This document shows positions 7,010 to 16,243 of a stretch of 30,959 bases of DNA, piece after piece. Position numbers and translations under genes: made by a program. Position 1 is the stretch's first letter; each line of letters opens with the position of its first letter. The notes under the pieces were generated by a model. It did not search any database, was not told where the DNA came from, and was given only the letters and a program-made list of their open reading frames with translations. The DNA is from an uncultured Clostridia bacterium (GTDB taxonomy: Bacteria; Bacillota_A; Clostridia; TANB77; CAG-508), in assembly GCA_944388685.1 (NCBI GenBank), contig CALXJS010000015.1, positions 1 through 30,959 of the forward strand. The letters run 5' to 3'.

Positions 7010-7753
7010 AAACATATCTTCCATTGCATACATACCAGGTTGTTGGTTAACAATAAATTCAGCAGCTTTTAAAGCACCTTCTGCAAATACATTTCTAGAA
7101 TAGCTAGTATGTTTGATTTCAAAAGTTTCAAAATTTCCGATGAATTGAACAGAGTGTTCTCCAACAATATTGCCACCTCTAATAGAAGACATACCAATTT
7201 CATTTTTATCTCTTTTTTCATGTTTATCGTGTCTGTTATATTCACAATGAAGTGTATTTCCTAAAGATTCGTTAATACTATCTGCTAACATTTGTGCAGT
7301 ACCACTTGGACTGTCCACTTTTCTATTATGATGTGCTTCGATAATTTCAATATCTGTATTTTTCAAAAGTGGTGCTAGCCAAGAAACAATTTTTTTCATA
7401 AGCATAATGTCAAAAGACATATTCGCAGATTTAAAGATAGGAATTGTTTTGCTTGCTTCTTCAATTATTTTTGTTTCTTCATCTGTAAACCCAGTTGTGG
7501 CTATAACCATTGGTATTTTATTTGTTTTTGCATAATTTAATATATTTAAAGTTGCAACAGGAAGAGAAAAGTCAATAATGACATCTGGTTTTACATCAAT
7601 TTTTTCTACTTCATTAAAAATAGGAAATTTAGAATCAGAATAACTAACTTTATCAAAGCCACCAATGATTTGCATATTTTCATCTTCTTCTACTAAAGTA
7701 CATACAACATTTCCCATTTTTCCATTACAACCATTTACAAATACCTTTAACAT
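7004..7753 (-). CDS. dapB: 4-hydroxy-tetrahydrodipicolinate reductase DapB
   Basis: 249 residues. NAD(P)H-dependent second step of the diaminopimelate/lysine branch. Motifs: N-terminal Rossmann VFVNGCNGKMG, VIIDFSLP, and the catalytic/substrate region EAHHNRKVDSPSGTA. Start chosen at 7753 because GGAGG lies just upstream; an extension of seven codons is possible but runs over the ribosome site. It follows dapA on the minus strand with a gap of about 120 bases. Confidence 0.96.
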   Translation of the reverse strand: MLKVFVNGCNGKMGNVVCTLVEEDENMQIIGGFDKVSYSDSKFPIFNEVEKIDVKPDVIIDFSLPVATLNILNYAKTNKIPMVIATTGFTDEETKIIEEASKTIPIFKSANMSFDIMLMKKIVSWLAPLLKNTDIEIIEAHHNRKVDSPSGTAQMLADSINESLGNTLHCEYNRHDKHEKRDKNEIGMSSIRGGNIVGEHSVQFIGNFETFEIKHTSYSRNVFAEGALKAAEFIVNQQPGMYAMEDMFD

Positions 7754-7877
7754 ATAATACCTCCATATTTTCAAAATTTATTATTAGTTTTTTATCTTCA
7801 TTTATTTATAATTTATCAATAACTCTATCTAGTTTTTTATTTTTTATGATTGATAAAGTAGATTTTAATACATATAT

Positions 7878-8756
7878 CTAGTTTAACTTATCTAATTCCT
7901 CAACTAATTTTTTTTCTTTATCACTACTCATTTTTGTAAGTGGTAGTCTAGGGATTCCGAAATCAAAGCCAATATGATTTAAACCAGCTTTAACAGGGAT
8001 TGGATTAACCTCTGAGAATAAAGCTTTTACCAAAGGTAAAGCGTCTAATTGCATTTTTGTAGCTTTATCGATATTCCCATCGAAAAAATTTTGAACCATA
8101 TCATGTGTATATTGTGGTTTTACATTTGATAAAACAGAGATAACGCCAAGACCACCTAGGGATAAAATTGGTAAGATTTGATCATCGTTTCCAGAATAGA
8201 TATGTAAATTATCGCCACATAGATAAGCAATTTCAGCTATCTGAGATAAATTACCACTTGCTTCTTTGATAGCGACGATATTATCTATTTTAGACAATGC
8301 TAAACAAGTTTCTGGTAAGATATTGACACCTGTTCTACTTGGTACACTATATAAGATAATTGGTAAAGATACACTTTCAGCAATTATTTTATAATGTTCA
8401 ATTAAACCCTTTTGTGTACATTTATTGTAATAAGGCGTAACAATTAAAAGTCCATCAACACCTAAAGCTTCTGCTTTTTTAGAATTTTCAATAACCTTCA
8501 TAGTGTTATTTCCACCAGTACCTGCGATAATAGGTACTCTTCCATTTGCTGTTTTAACAGCGCAAGAAATGGTAGCATCTTTTTCTTCTTCTGTCATAGT
8601 AGATGATTCTCCTGTTGTTCCACACACGATGATGGCATCTACGCCATTTTCAATTTGAAAATTAATTAGCCTTTCAAATTCTTTGAGATTAACACCATTT
8701 TCATCAAAAGGTGTACTGATAGCTGTTCCACAGCCCTTGAATAAAATTTTTTTCAT
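7878..8756 (-). CDS. dapA: 4-hydroxy-tetrahydrodipicolinate synthase DapA
   Basis: 292 residues, a class I aldolase TIM barrel condensing pyruvate with aspartate semialdehyde, the first committed step to diaminopimelate and lysine. Motifs: VCGTTGESSTM (GTTGE), TPYYNKCTQKG with the catalytic Tyr, YSVPSRTGV, and the Schiff-base Lys in AIKEASGN. Start chosen at 8756 because AGGTGA precedes it. Probable first gene of a dapA-dapB operon. Confidence 0.97.
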   Translation of the reverse strand: MKKILFKGCGTAISTPFDENGVNLKEFERLINFQIENGVDAIIVCGTTGESSTMTEEEKDATISCAVKTANGRVPIIAGTGGNNTMKVIENSKKAEALGVDGLLIVTPYYNKCTQKGLIEHYKIIAESVSLPIILYSVPSRTGVNILPETCLALSKIDNIVAIKEASGNLSQIAEIAYLCGDNLHIYSGNDDQILPILSLGGLGVISVLSNVKPQYTHDMVQNFFDGNIDKATKMQLDALPLVKALFSEVNPIPVKAGLNHIGFDFGIPRLPLTKMSSDKEKKLVEELDKLN

Positions 8757-8915
8757 AAAAATCACCTGATTCTTTTATTTATAGATAAAAAATATACTTA
8801 TATTTTTTATACACTGCCATTATATTATAAAAATAAAAAAAAGAGAATAGTGAATATATAAAATTTAATAAATTCCGCCTTACGAAACTGTAAACCTGCT
8901 TGTAACAATTCCTTA

Positions 8916-8944
8916 TTGACATGAATAAATAAAATGTATATAAT
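8916..8944 (+). promoter_or_regulatory. Perfect consensus promoter before the zinc-ribbon gene
   Basis: TTGACA at 8916-8921, spacer of exactly 17 bases, TATAAT at 8939-8944. It points at the zinc-ribbon gene starting at 8992 and suggests strong housekeeping expression. The rest of the dapA-zinc ribbon gap is AT-rich with no further gene seen. Confidence 0.85.
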
Positions 8945-8991
8945 AAGCAAAATTGGGATGTACAAATAAATTTTTCATAGGAGGTATGTAT

Positions 8992-9321
8992 ATGAAATGT
9001 CCTGTATGTAAAGATGTAACATTACTAATGTCTGAAAAGAAAGGAGTAGAAATTGATTATTGTCCAGAATGTAGAGGGATTTGGCTAGATAGAGGAGAAC
9101 TTGAAAAGTTAATTGAAAAAGAAGAAACATATAATCGAGAACATTATGAATATAAACGTGAAAGTAAAGAATACCGTGATAATAAATATGCAGAAGAAAA
9201 CCATTATCATGATGATGATTATGCATATGATGATAAATATTATAAAAATAGTAAATATCCTCGTAGAAGAAAAAAGGAATCTTTTATGGGAGAAATTTTT
9301 GATATCTTTGGAGGAGATTAA
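8992..9321 (+). CDS. Small zinc-ribbon protein (TFIIB-type zinc finger)
   Basis: 109 residues. The N-terminus MKCPVCKD...YCPECRGIWLDRGELEKLI carries two CxxC pairs plus the GIWLDRGELEKL signature of the Zf-TFIIB family. The C-terminal half is very rich in Tyr, Lys, Asp and Glu (HYHDDDYAYDDKYYKNSKY) and ends FMGEIFDIFGGD. AGGAGG at 8979-8984 fixes the start; an upstream TTG is unlikely. It may be a nucleic-acid or protein-interaction module; the specific role is unknown. Confidence 0.85.
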   Translation: MKCPVCKDVTLLMSEKKGVEIDYCPECRGIWLDRGELEKLIEKEETYNREHYEYKRESKEYRDNKYAEENHYHDDDYAYDDKYYKNSKYPRRRKKESFMGEIFDIFGGD

Positions 9322-9346
9322 TCATAAGAAGTTAATGGTTACAAAA

Positions 9347-9396
9347 AATATTCCTCCTTTTATAATAAATTGAATTATTATAGAAGGGGGAATATT
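9347..9396. terminator. Convergent-gene hairpin between the zinc-ribbon and HD genes
   Basis: AATATTCCTCCTTTTATAATA pairs with TATTATAGAAGGGGGAATATT as a 21-bp stem in which the two mismatches become G-U pairs in plus-strand RNA; the loop is about 8 bases. It sits between two converging genes, so it is probably a shared terminator. Confidence 0.6.
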
Positions 9397-9401
9397 AGTA
9401 A

Positions 9402-9932
9402 TTATATACGTATCATTAATAAACTAAAAAACACATAAGCATAACGAAATGCTTTTTTCATAAACATTCTAGATTTAATTACTTCTAAAGTTTCAGAAAC
9501 TGCACAGTATTTATCAACAAAAGTTAAAATGAAACCTTCAATAGAAGTCGGAAAACGTAATGTTATTGGCCACATATGCGTGGTAATCATATCTTTTTCT
9601 TTTTGGCTCAAATCAAATAATTTACTAGCATTCTCACAAGCAAGTTTCCCATGTGTAAAGGCATGTAATCCTTTTCTATCTGGTTGTCTAACTCTCCAAT
9701 CATATAAGAATAAGTCATGCAACATAGCCGCTCTGGTTGCAGATATATAATCTAATTTATATTTTTTACATATTAAATAACAGTAATAAGAAACCATGTA
9801 GCAATGTTCAAAACAAGTGGTTTCATAGTGTTGTCTGTATTTTTTCATTTCTTGCACAGTTTCATTACAGGTGATATCTTTAACAATATTTAAAAATTCT
9901 TTATTATTACATTCATTTACAAATTTTTTCAT
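9402..9932 (-). CDS. HD-domain protein, putative phosphohydrolase
   Basis: 176 residues. HD-superfamily metal ligands are recognisable: HYETTCFEHCYMVSYYCY, the HD pair in AAMLHDLFLYDW, then HAFTHGKLACENA, ITTHMWPITLR and FVDKYC with a late Asp. Such proteins hydrolyse nucleotides or other phosphoesters; the substrate cannot be read from sequence. The C-terminus (FRYAYVFFSLLMI) is hydrophobic. AGAGGT precedes the start at 9932. Confidence 0.85.
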   Translation of the reverse strand: MKKFVNECNNKEFLNIVKDITCNETVQEMKKYRQHYETTCFEHCYMVSYYCYLICKKYKLDYISATRAAMLHDLFLYDWRVRQPDRKGLHAFTHGKLACENASKLFDLSQKEKDMITTHMWPITLRFPTSIEGFILTFVDKYCAVSETLEVIKSRMFMKKAFRYAYVFFSLLMIRI

Positions 9933-10008
9933 ACATAAATACCTCTTACTATTTTATATTTTTCTAAAAGAAATAGTTCATTACACAAATATTTATGCCC
10001 TCCTTATT

Positions 10009-10016
10009 ATTATACC
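10009..10016 (-). promoter_or_regulatory. Extended -10 element for the HD gene
   Basis: On the minus strand, ATGGTATAAT is an extended -10 about 80 bases before the HD gene start. The -35 is weak. The divergent neighbour has its own promoter at 10057. Confidence 0.45.
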
Positions 10017-10056
10017 ATAAAAAGGATAATTAGTAAATGAAATTTTTCTTAAGATA

Positions 10057-10085
10057 TTGAAGAGTTATTAGATTTATATTATAAT
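10057..10085 (+). promoter_or_regulatory. Promoter before the coiled-coil membrane protein gene
   Basis: TTGAAG at 10057-10062, 17-base spacer, TATAAT at 10080-10085; the start codon is 33 bases downstream with AAGGAG between. Confidence 0.75.
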
Positions 10086-10117
10086 ATTTTTAACATGAAT
10101 GAAAAAGGAGAAGAAAA

Positions 10118-11653
10118 ATGAGCCCTTTGTTATCTGGAATGGCAATAACGCTTGTAATTTTAATTACAGTATTAGTAATAATCGTATGTATATATTTAAA
10201 ACATAATAAAAGTGATAGTGACAGCGAAAATAGTGGAGATAATGTAAATACAGGAAATCATAATTTCAACAATAATATTGCAATTGGTGAAGATGAAAAA
10301 CATGATGAATTTATTAAATCCATACAGGTAATTAATGACGAAAGGACAATCATTGGAACAGTTGTTGTAAATGGAATCCAACAACAAGTATCTATGGAAC
10401 AAGAAGGAGATAGATATGTTTACTATTTAGGAAATGAGGTTGTAGGTGGATATGATCCAGACGTCATGGGAGATGATTTAATTGTCTTTAAAGAAAATAC
10501 ATTAGAAAATGAACTCTCTGATCAAATAAAAGATGCAATTGAGCAAGTAATAGAAGATAACAGAGAAAAAGAAGAACGAAAACAAGAAAAAGACAGAAAC
10601 AAAAGTAGAAATGTTTATGAACAAGAATTAGGATATCAAAAAAGTATTGGACAAGAAAATTACAAGAGAAGAGAAATACAGACGCAAGAATTTCAAAAAA
10701 GAAAAGAAGAAAATTTAAAACAACAAAGGCAGACAGAAAAGCAATTAAAAACAAAACAAGAAAAAATAGAAAATAAAGTAGGGGATATTAATATAAAGCA
10801 AGAAGTAGACATGGATACAATGGCTACAGATATGGACACAATAGGAAAAAGATTAGAAGAAGCTGGTAAAATAAAGGGAGATGAGAAAGAAGGAAAACTA
10901 GCTTTTGTAGAATCAGATGATTTAAAAAAACTAAAAGATGAAAAAGGTGAAAGTCTTCAAGGTCATGAATCAAGATATGAAGCGGTTCTTATTGATAAAA
11001 AGGGAAAAGTAAGAGATTTGAATTTGGAAAACGATACCCAAGAAGGTAATAATCCAATGGAAAGCAATTATCAAGTAAAACAAAACAAGAATCAAAATGT
11101 GGAAAAGGGAGATGTACTAACAAGATTACAGATTCAGGGAGAAGAAACTATTGGAATAGAAAAGGGCCAATATGGAGAAGTAGAAGTATACCATTCTCAT
11201 GACAAAACAATTGGAGGAGACGGTGTAGAAGGAAATAAAAGTTTAGATAGACAATTGGAAACCAAAAATGCTAAAAATCCAATAGAGGGAACAGATCAGG
11301 CTACGCAAAAATTGGCACAAAAATATCAAGATGGGTATAGATCAGTAGAAGAAACATATCAAGAAGCAGAACAACATGAAGATATATCAGGAGAGCCATG
11401 TGAAGAATTAAAAGTTGAAGATATAGATGGAGACCCAAAAACAGTATCACATAGTCATACAGATGAAATTGTTGCTAATCTAATGAAAAATGGAGAAATT
11501 AGTGATAAGTTTACGGAAAGAGAAGTTAGACAAAGAGTTGAAAAGGCATGGAACCAAAAAGAAGAAAATATCAGTAGAGAAGAATTTCAAAAAAATATGG
11601 AACAAGATATCGAACAAGATGCCACAAATATGCGAGGAGAAAGAGGAAGATAA
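10118..11653 (+). CDS. Membrane-anchored charged coiled-coil protein, unknown function
   Basis: 511 residues. One N-terminal TM (about residues 7-27, GMAITLVILITVLVIIVCIY), then a Ser/Asn/Asp linker. A small folded-looking part follows (about 65-125, with TIIGTVVVNGIQQQVSM and YYLGNEVVGGYDPDVMGDDLIVF). A long Lys/Glu/Gln coiled-coil covers about 145-230, and the remainder is acidic and repeat-poor. No Cys ladder, LPxTG or enzyme motif was seen. I do not recognise the family. The base composition matches its neighbours. It is a single gene with its own promoter and terminator. Confidence 0.75.
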   Translation: MSPLLSGMAITLVILITVLVIIVCIYLKHNKSDSDSENSGDNVNTGNHNFNNNIAIGEDEKHDEFIKSIQVINDERTIIGTVVVNGIQQQVSMEQEGDRYVYYLGNEVVGGYDPDVMGDDLIVFKENTLENELSDQIKDAIEQVIEDNREKEERKQEKDRNKSRNVYEQELGYQKSIGQENYKRREIQTQEFQKRKEENLKQQRQTEKQLKTKQEKIENKVGDINIKQEVDMDTMATDMDTIGKRLEEAGKIKGDEKEGKLAFVESDDLKKLKDEKGESLQGHESRYEAVLIDKKGKVRDLNLENDTQEGNNPMESNYQVKQNKNQNVEKGDVLTRLQIQGEETIGIEKGQYGEVEVYHSHDKTIGGDGVEGNKSLDRQLETKNAKNPIEGTDQATQKLAQKYQDGYRSVEETYQEAEQHEDISGEPCEELKVEDIDGDPKTVSHSHTDEIVANLMKNGEISDKFTEREVRQRVEKAWNQKEENISREEFQKNMEQDIEQDATNMRGERGR

Positions 11654-11659
11654 AATTTT

Positions 11660-11700
11660 GTTCTTGAATAGAAAAATCGAGTTTTTTTCTATTCAAGAAC
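11660..11700 (+). terminator. Long hairpin after the coiled-coil gene
   Basis: GTTCTTGAATAGAAAAA pairs perfectly with TTTTTCTATTCAAGAAC (17 bp, 7-base loop), starting seven bases after the stop. The T-tract is inside the right arm and not after it, as in many bidirectional terminators or short repeats. Confidence 0.65.
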
Positions 11701-11814
11701 GTCCGTTGCTCTAATACGAAACTCGCTTAAAATACAATATAAATACCTTTGAGCAATTTGCAAACTGAACAGTAGAAAAAATTCTTAAAAAAATATTAAA
11801 TTTTACTAAAAAAG

Positions 11815-11843
11815 TTGCAATATTTTACCATTAATAGTATAAT
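11815..11843 (+). promoter_or_regulatory. Promoter before the GT2 gene
   Basis: TTGCAA at 11815-11820, 17-base spacer, TATAAT at 11838-11843, about 55 bases before the start codon. Confidence 0.75.
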
Positions 11844-11898
11844 ATAAAAGGTAATATAATAATATATAGAAAGTATTATTAAAAAGAGAGGTAAGAAA

Positions 11899-13161
11899 AT
11901 GGATTATTTATATATACTAAGAGAAGCTTTAGTATGGATAATAACAATATTTTGGCTATATCAAGTTGTCATTAGTTTATGTTCTTTAATTAAATTGAAA
12001 GACAAACCTTTAAAAGTAAAAAAAGATCACAGATTTATGGCGATTATACCTGCGCATAATGAAGAAGCCGTAATAGAAAACTTAATAGAGAGTTTAAAAA
12101 ATCAAACTTACAATAAAGATTTATATGATATCTATGTCATAGCAGATAATTGTACAGATAATACAGCTAGAATTGCAAGAGATGCAGGGGCTATTGTTTA
12201 TGAAAGATTTGATGAAACAAAGAAAACAAAAGGATATGCTTTAAATTGGTTTTTACAACAAAAAATTAAAGAAAATGCTCCATATGATGCTTTCTTTATA
12301 TTTGATGCAGATAATATCGTTGATAAAAACTTCATAAAAAATATGAATAAAAAATTATGTCAGGGAGAAGATGTTGTTCAAGGATATAGAGATATAAAAA
12401 ATCCATCTGACAATTGGATAACAGCAGGATATGCAATATTCTATTGGCAAATGCATAGATTTTATCATTTAGCTAGATATAATTTAGGATTATCACCATT
12501 ATTAAATGGTACAGGATTTATGGTAAAATTTGATGTGATTAAACCACAAGGATGGGATACAGAAACATTAACAGAAGATATAGAATTTTCTTTAAAAAGA
12601 ATTATTAAAGGAAAGAAATTAGGTTGGGCAACAGATGCTATTGTATATGATGAACAGCCAACAGGCTTCAAACAAAGTTGGTCACAAAGAAGTAGATGGA
12701 CAGTTGGACATATTCAATGTATAAAAAAATATACAAAAGATTTAGCAATTGCAGCAAAAGAAAATAAAAAGATGATAAATATTGATGGACTATTATATAT
12801 TGTAGGAAGTATTCCAATGTTTATAATAACATTAGTATTATTATTAACAAATTTTGTCATGTATAATTCAGCATCTATTACAACAGCAGAATTAATAAAA
12901 AATGTATTATTCTATTTAGTACCAACATTCATATTACCTATATTAGTGGGAATATTTGCAATGTGGCTAGATGGAAGAAAAATAAAACCAATGGCAAAAG
13001 GATTGCTTTGTTATCCACTATTTTTACTAACATGGATATTTATTAACTTTAAATGTTTATTTATAAGAAACACATCATGGGAGAAAATCAACCATGTAAG
13101 AAGTATAAAAATATCAGATGTTTCTAATGGTGAAAGTCAGACAGAAAAGGAATTAATTTAA
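11899..13161 (+). CDS. Family 2 glycosyltransferase, membrane-bound
   Basis: 420 residues. N-terminal TM, then a GT-A domain with FMAIIPAHNEEAVIENLI, DNCTDNTARIARDAGA, the metal-binding FDADN, ETLTEDIEFSLKR and the QRSRW motif of cellulose-synthase-like/processive GT2 enzymes. Two or three C-terminal TMs follow (about 295-320, 330-355, 370-390). Likely role: synthesis of a surface polysaccharide or lipid-linked sugar; the sugar is unknown. It is followed by another envelope glycosyltransferase. Confidence 0.9.
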   Translation: MDYLYILREALVWIITIFWLYQVVISLCSLIKLKDKPLKVKKDHRFMAIIPAHNEEAVIENLIESLKNQTYNKDLYDIYVIADNCTDNTARIARDAGAIVYERFDETKKTKGYALNWFLQQKIKENAPYDAFFIFDADNIVDKNFIKNMNKKLCQGEDVVQGYRDIKNPSDNWITAGYAIFYWQMHRFYHLARYNLGLSPLLNGTGFMVKFDVIKPQGWDTETLTEDIEFSLKRIIKGKKLGWATDAIVYDEQPTGFKQSWSQRSRWTVGHIQCIKKYTKDLAIAAKENKKMINIDGLLYIVGSIPMFIITLVLLLTNFVMYNSASITTAELIKNVLFYLVPTFILPILVGIFAMWLDGRKIKPMAKGLLCYPLFLLTWIFINFKCLFIRNTSWEKINHVRSIKISDVSNGESQTEKELI

Positions 13162-13174
13162 TAATAAGTATAAA

Positions 13175-13240
13175 TATAAGTGGACGTTTAAAATGTTATT
13201 AAAAATGACAATTGAAAATGTTCCACTTATTATTTATTAT
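13175..13240 (+). terminator. Imperfect hairpin between the two glycosyltransferase genes
   Basis: ATAAGTGGA near 13175 pairs with TCCACTTAT at 13222-13230, with further imperfect pairing inside and a TATTTATTATTG tail. It is either a weak terminator or a small fold-back repeat. Confidence 0.45.
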
Positions 13241-13272
13241 TGTAAAAACAAAAAATATTATAGGAGAAAAAG

Positions 13273-14793
13273 ATGGAAAAAATAAAAAATATTAATAAGA
13301 AATATATACATATAGGCATCATAATATTAGGAATTATATTTATATTTTTATCAGCGTTTCATGAGAATATTTGGTTTGACGAAAGCTATTCTGTAGCTAT
13401 CGCAAAACATAGTTTTAGTGAGATATGGACAATTACTGGAAATGATGTTCATCCACCATTATATTATTGGATGTTACACATTGTATGGATGATTTTTGGA
13501 AATAATGTTATTGTTTTCAGATTGTTTTCTGTCTTAGCAATTGCTATATTAGGAATCATAGGATATACACATATAAGAAAAGATTTTGGAGAAAAAGTTG
13601 GAATTTTATTTTCATTTTTAGTGTATTTTCTACCAGTTATGTGTACATATAGCCAAGAAATTAGAATGTATTCATGGTCATGCTTAATTGTTACATTATT
13701 GGCATTATATGGATATAGATTATATAGAAATATTAAAGAGAAAAAGGAATTAAAAATACAAAATAAAAATTTAATTTTATTTGGAATACTTAGCATATCA
13801 GCATGTTATATTCATTATTATGCACTAGCAGTAGCAGGAATAGTCAATTTCTTTTTATTAATATATTTAATTAGAAATAGAAAGGAAAGTCCAAAATTAT
13901 TAAGAAATTTCATAATATTAGCTTTTATACAAATTATATTATATATTCCTTGGCTATTGTATTTAAAAGGACAAGTAGCACATGTAGAAGGTGGATTTTG
14001 GATTACCTTTGGCATAAGTACATTAGTAGAAGTGCCAAGTTTCCAATTTAGAAGACAGCTAGATACTAATTTTGTTTTTGATGCCAATACAATTATTGCT
14101 TTAGTATCAGCTTTAGCAATGTATATATATATTGGATATAGAATGTTTAAAGCCAAAAAAGAAAAAGAAGAAATGAAGCCAGGTGTATTTGCCTTCATAT
14201 TATATATTCTTGTCATTATTGCAGTTTTGATAATATCATTAATAATGATGCAATCTATTTTATTTGCTAGATATTTATTGGTTATTACAGGATTGTATGC
14301 ATTTGGACTAGCATTTTTTATGGCAAAAGAAAAAAGAAAATGGATAACGGGACTTATCTGTGGTATCATATTAGTATTGGGATGTATTAGTAATATAACA
14401 AATATAACGATAAATTATGATGATAGTAATATGAAACAAATTGAGTATTTAAGAGAAAATATTCAGCCAGAGGACATTATTGTATATTCTAATATTGGAA
14501 ATGGTGGTGTAATAGCAGCCTTTTTCCCAGACAACAAACAATACTTTTATAATGGGGCTTACTGGGATGTAGAGGAGGCATATAAAGCCTATGGACCTGG
14601 AATGGAAACAGTGTATAGCTATGAAGATATAATAAAAGACTATCATGGAAGAATTTGGTTAATTGATTCAGAAAACTGTGGACTATATAATGAGTTCCCA
14701 AAAGATGGTATAACAACGGTTATTGAGCCATTAGAATTTAGAACCAAATATCAAAACTACATATATACGATTGTATTATTAGAGAAGGAATAA
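13273..14793 (+). CDS. Polytopic glycosyltransferase, PMT/ArnT-like (GT39/GT83 type)
   Basis: 506 residues with about 11-12 TMs. The first extracytoplasmic loop has NIWFDESYS with the catalytic-type Asp-Glu, then HPPLYYWMLHIVW, both typical of dolichyl-/undecaprenyl-phosphate sugar transferases of the PMT_2/Dpm group. YSQEIRMYSW follows. A C-terminal extracytoplasmic domain of about 115 residues is predicted. It may transfer a lipid-linked sugar to protein or glycan outside the membrane, perhaps using the product of the adjacent GT2; that link is inferred. Confidence 0.85.
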   Translation: MEKIKNINKKYIHIGIIILGIIFIFLSAFHENIWFDESYSVAIAKHSFSEIWTITGNDVHPPLYYWMLHIVWMIFGNNVIVFRLFSVLAIAILGIIGYTHIRKDFGEKVGILFSFLVYFLPVMCTYSQEIRMYSWSCLIVTLLALYGYRLYRNIKEKKELKIQNKNLILFGILSISACYIHYYALAVAGIVNFFLLIYLIRNRKESPKLLRNFIILAFIQIILYIPWLLYLKGQVAHVEGGFWITFGISTLVEVPSFQFRRQLDTNFVFDANTIIALVSALAMYIYIGYRMFKAKKEKEEMKPGVFAFILYILVIIAVLIISLIMMQSILFARYLLVITGLYAFGLAFFMAKEKRKWITGLICGIILVLGCISNITNITINYDDSNMKQIEYLRENIQPEDIIVYSNIGNGGVIAAFFPDNKQYFYNGAYWDVEEAYKAYGPGMETVYSYEDIIKDYHGRIWLIDSENCGLYNEFPKDGITTVIEPLEFRTKYQNYIYTIVLLEKE

Positions 14794-14832
14794 TAAGAAA
14801 ATATGGCCCTTAAGAAAGGAATGTAGCAAAAA

Positions 14833-16185
14833 ATGAGAAAAAGTACGAATGCAAGAGCGTTAATTATTAATATAATAACTTGTATCATTTTAACAATTGC
14901 TATATATTTAGCATATCAATTTTATCAAACTAATAATTTTAATGAGTTTATACGAAGTGAAGCAAACTTAAATATATCAGAATTTAAAAGAGATAAGGAA
15001 GTCAAATATTCTGATATGAATAGCTATAAAATAACTTCAAATGAATTTAATGATGCAATGTTCTCGAAAGAGATACAAGTAGAAAAGAATACACCATATA
15101 AAGTAACCTGTATGATAAAAACAAAAGGTGTTGAAGCAGACAAAAATGCATCTAGTATAGGTGCACAAATTTCTATATCAGATACAGTAGAAAGATCTGT
15201 AGCTATTAGTGGAGATAGTGAGTGGCAACAAGTAGAATTTATATTCAATTCAAAAAATAGAGAAATGGTAGATATTGCTTTTCGTTTAGGAGGAACAGAA
15301 GGATATGCAAAAGGTGAGGCATGGTTTTCTGATTTTAAAATAGAGCAAGGAGAAGTCGAAAAAGATAGCAATTGGAATTTTGCTTGCTTTATATTTGAAA
15401 ATACAAATGTGAATATTGATAATAAACAAATAGAAATACAAGTTACCAATAGTGATATAACAGATATAAAAAATACAATTACTAGATTTGAAGAATCTTG
15501 TAATGAATTATCAGAAGGAAAAATGACTGCTGAGTGTGATATATATGAAATACAAACACCAATTACATCTTTATCATATGATGAAGAATTTGGATATTAT
15601 ATTGCACCAGAAGATATAGAAAATCAAATAAAAGATATTATTAATCAAAACAATTATGATCATATTTTTGCTGTTGTGAGACTTGGAAATGAAGAATATA
15701 AAGATGATATTGAGATAAAAGATTGGATAGGGTTGGGATCTATGGACTATTATGGTATAGGATTTTCTAATATTCGATTACCGAATAGTTCAAGAAGCTA
15801 TATATATAAATATGATAGAAGAGTTAATCAGTTCCCAGAAGAAGTATTTCTACATGAATTCTTACATTCATTAGAAAGAACAGCAGAAGAATATGGATAT
15901 AATATTCCAGCTTTACACGATTATAAAGAATATGGATATGAAAATGAATATTTAGTCGGACAAAGAGAATGGTATAAAGATTATATGAATCAAGAAATAT
16001 ATACATCAGAGGGAAATGTAGGCTTGCCAAATGAAATATATACACTAAAACCTGCTAAAAAATCAAATTTTGATTATGCATTTGAACTTGATGTATACCA
16101 AGAACCACAAAATGTTATTGAAGAAATAAAAGGTATTTTTGATAATCTATTCAGAAATATAAGACTTGTATTAGCAAAAATTTAA
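14833..16185 (+). CDS. Membrane-anchored protein with a CBM-like domain and HExxH zincin motif
   Basis: 450 residues. One N-terminal TM (about 10-27). A beta-rich region (about 60-180) with [22 protein letters not shown] and [13 protein letters not shown] resembles carbohydrate-binding CBM4/9-type jelly rolls. A C-terminal catalytic-like part carries [25 protein letters not shown] is an HExxH zinc site at about residue 340, and a downstream His or Glu (ALHDYKEY) could be the third ligand. Probably a surface zinc-dependent peptidase, substrate unknown. It follows the two glycosyltransferases and may act on glycosylated surface protein. Confidence 0.75.
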   Translation: MRKSTNARALIINIITCIILTIAIYLAYQFYQTNNFNEFIRSEANLNISEFKRDKEVKYSDMNSYKITSNEFNDAMFSKEIQVEKNTPYKVTCMIKTKGVEADKNASSIGAQISISDTVERSVAISGDSEWQQVEFIFNSKNREMVDIAFRLGGTEGYAKGEAWFSDFKIEQGEVEKDSNWNFACFIFENTNVNIDNKQIEIQVTNSDITDIKNTITRFEESCNELSEGKMTAECDIYEIQTPITSLSYDEEFGYYIAPEDIENQIKDIINQNNYDHIFAVVRLGNEEYKDDIEIKDWIGLGSMDYYGIGFSNIRLPNSSRSYIYKYDRRVNQFPEEVFLHEFLHSLERTAEEYGYNIPALHDYKEYGYENEYLVGQREWYKDYMNQEIYTSEGNVGLPNEIYTLKPAKKSNFDYAFELDVYQEPQNVIEEIKGIFDNLFRNIRLVLAKI

Positions 16186-16188
16186 AGG

Positions 16189-16229
16189 GACAATTTGGGC
16201 CAGGTTGCTTTTTGTACCTTTTTTGTCGA
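16189..16229 (+). repeat. Solo half-copy of the fold-back element at 28692
   Basis: GACAATTTGGGCCAGGTTG...TTTTTGTACC...TTTTTTGTCGA matches the left arm of the perfect inverted repeat at 28692-28744 with a few substitutions. No second arm is present. It fills the gap between the zincin stop and the queA ribosome site. Confidence 0.65.
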
Positions 16230-16243
16230 AAAAAGGAGGAAAC

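Noticed and set aside
8757..8991. Lysine riboswitch upstream of dapA
   Set aside because: The gap has no long multi-helix structure or recognisable lysine-element core; only AT-rich sequence and promoters are visible.
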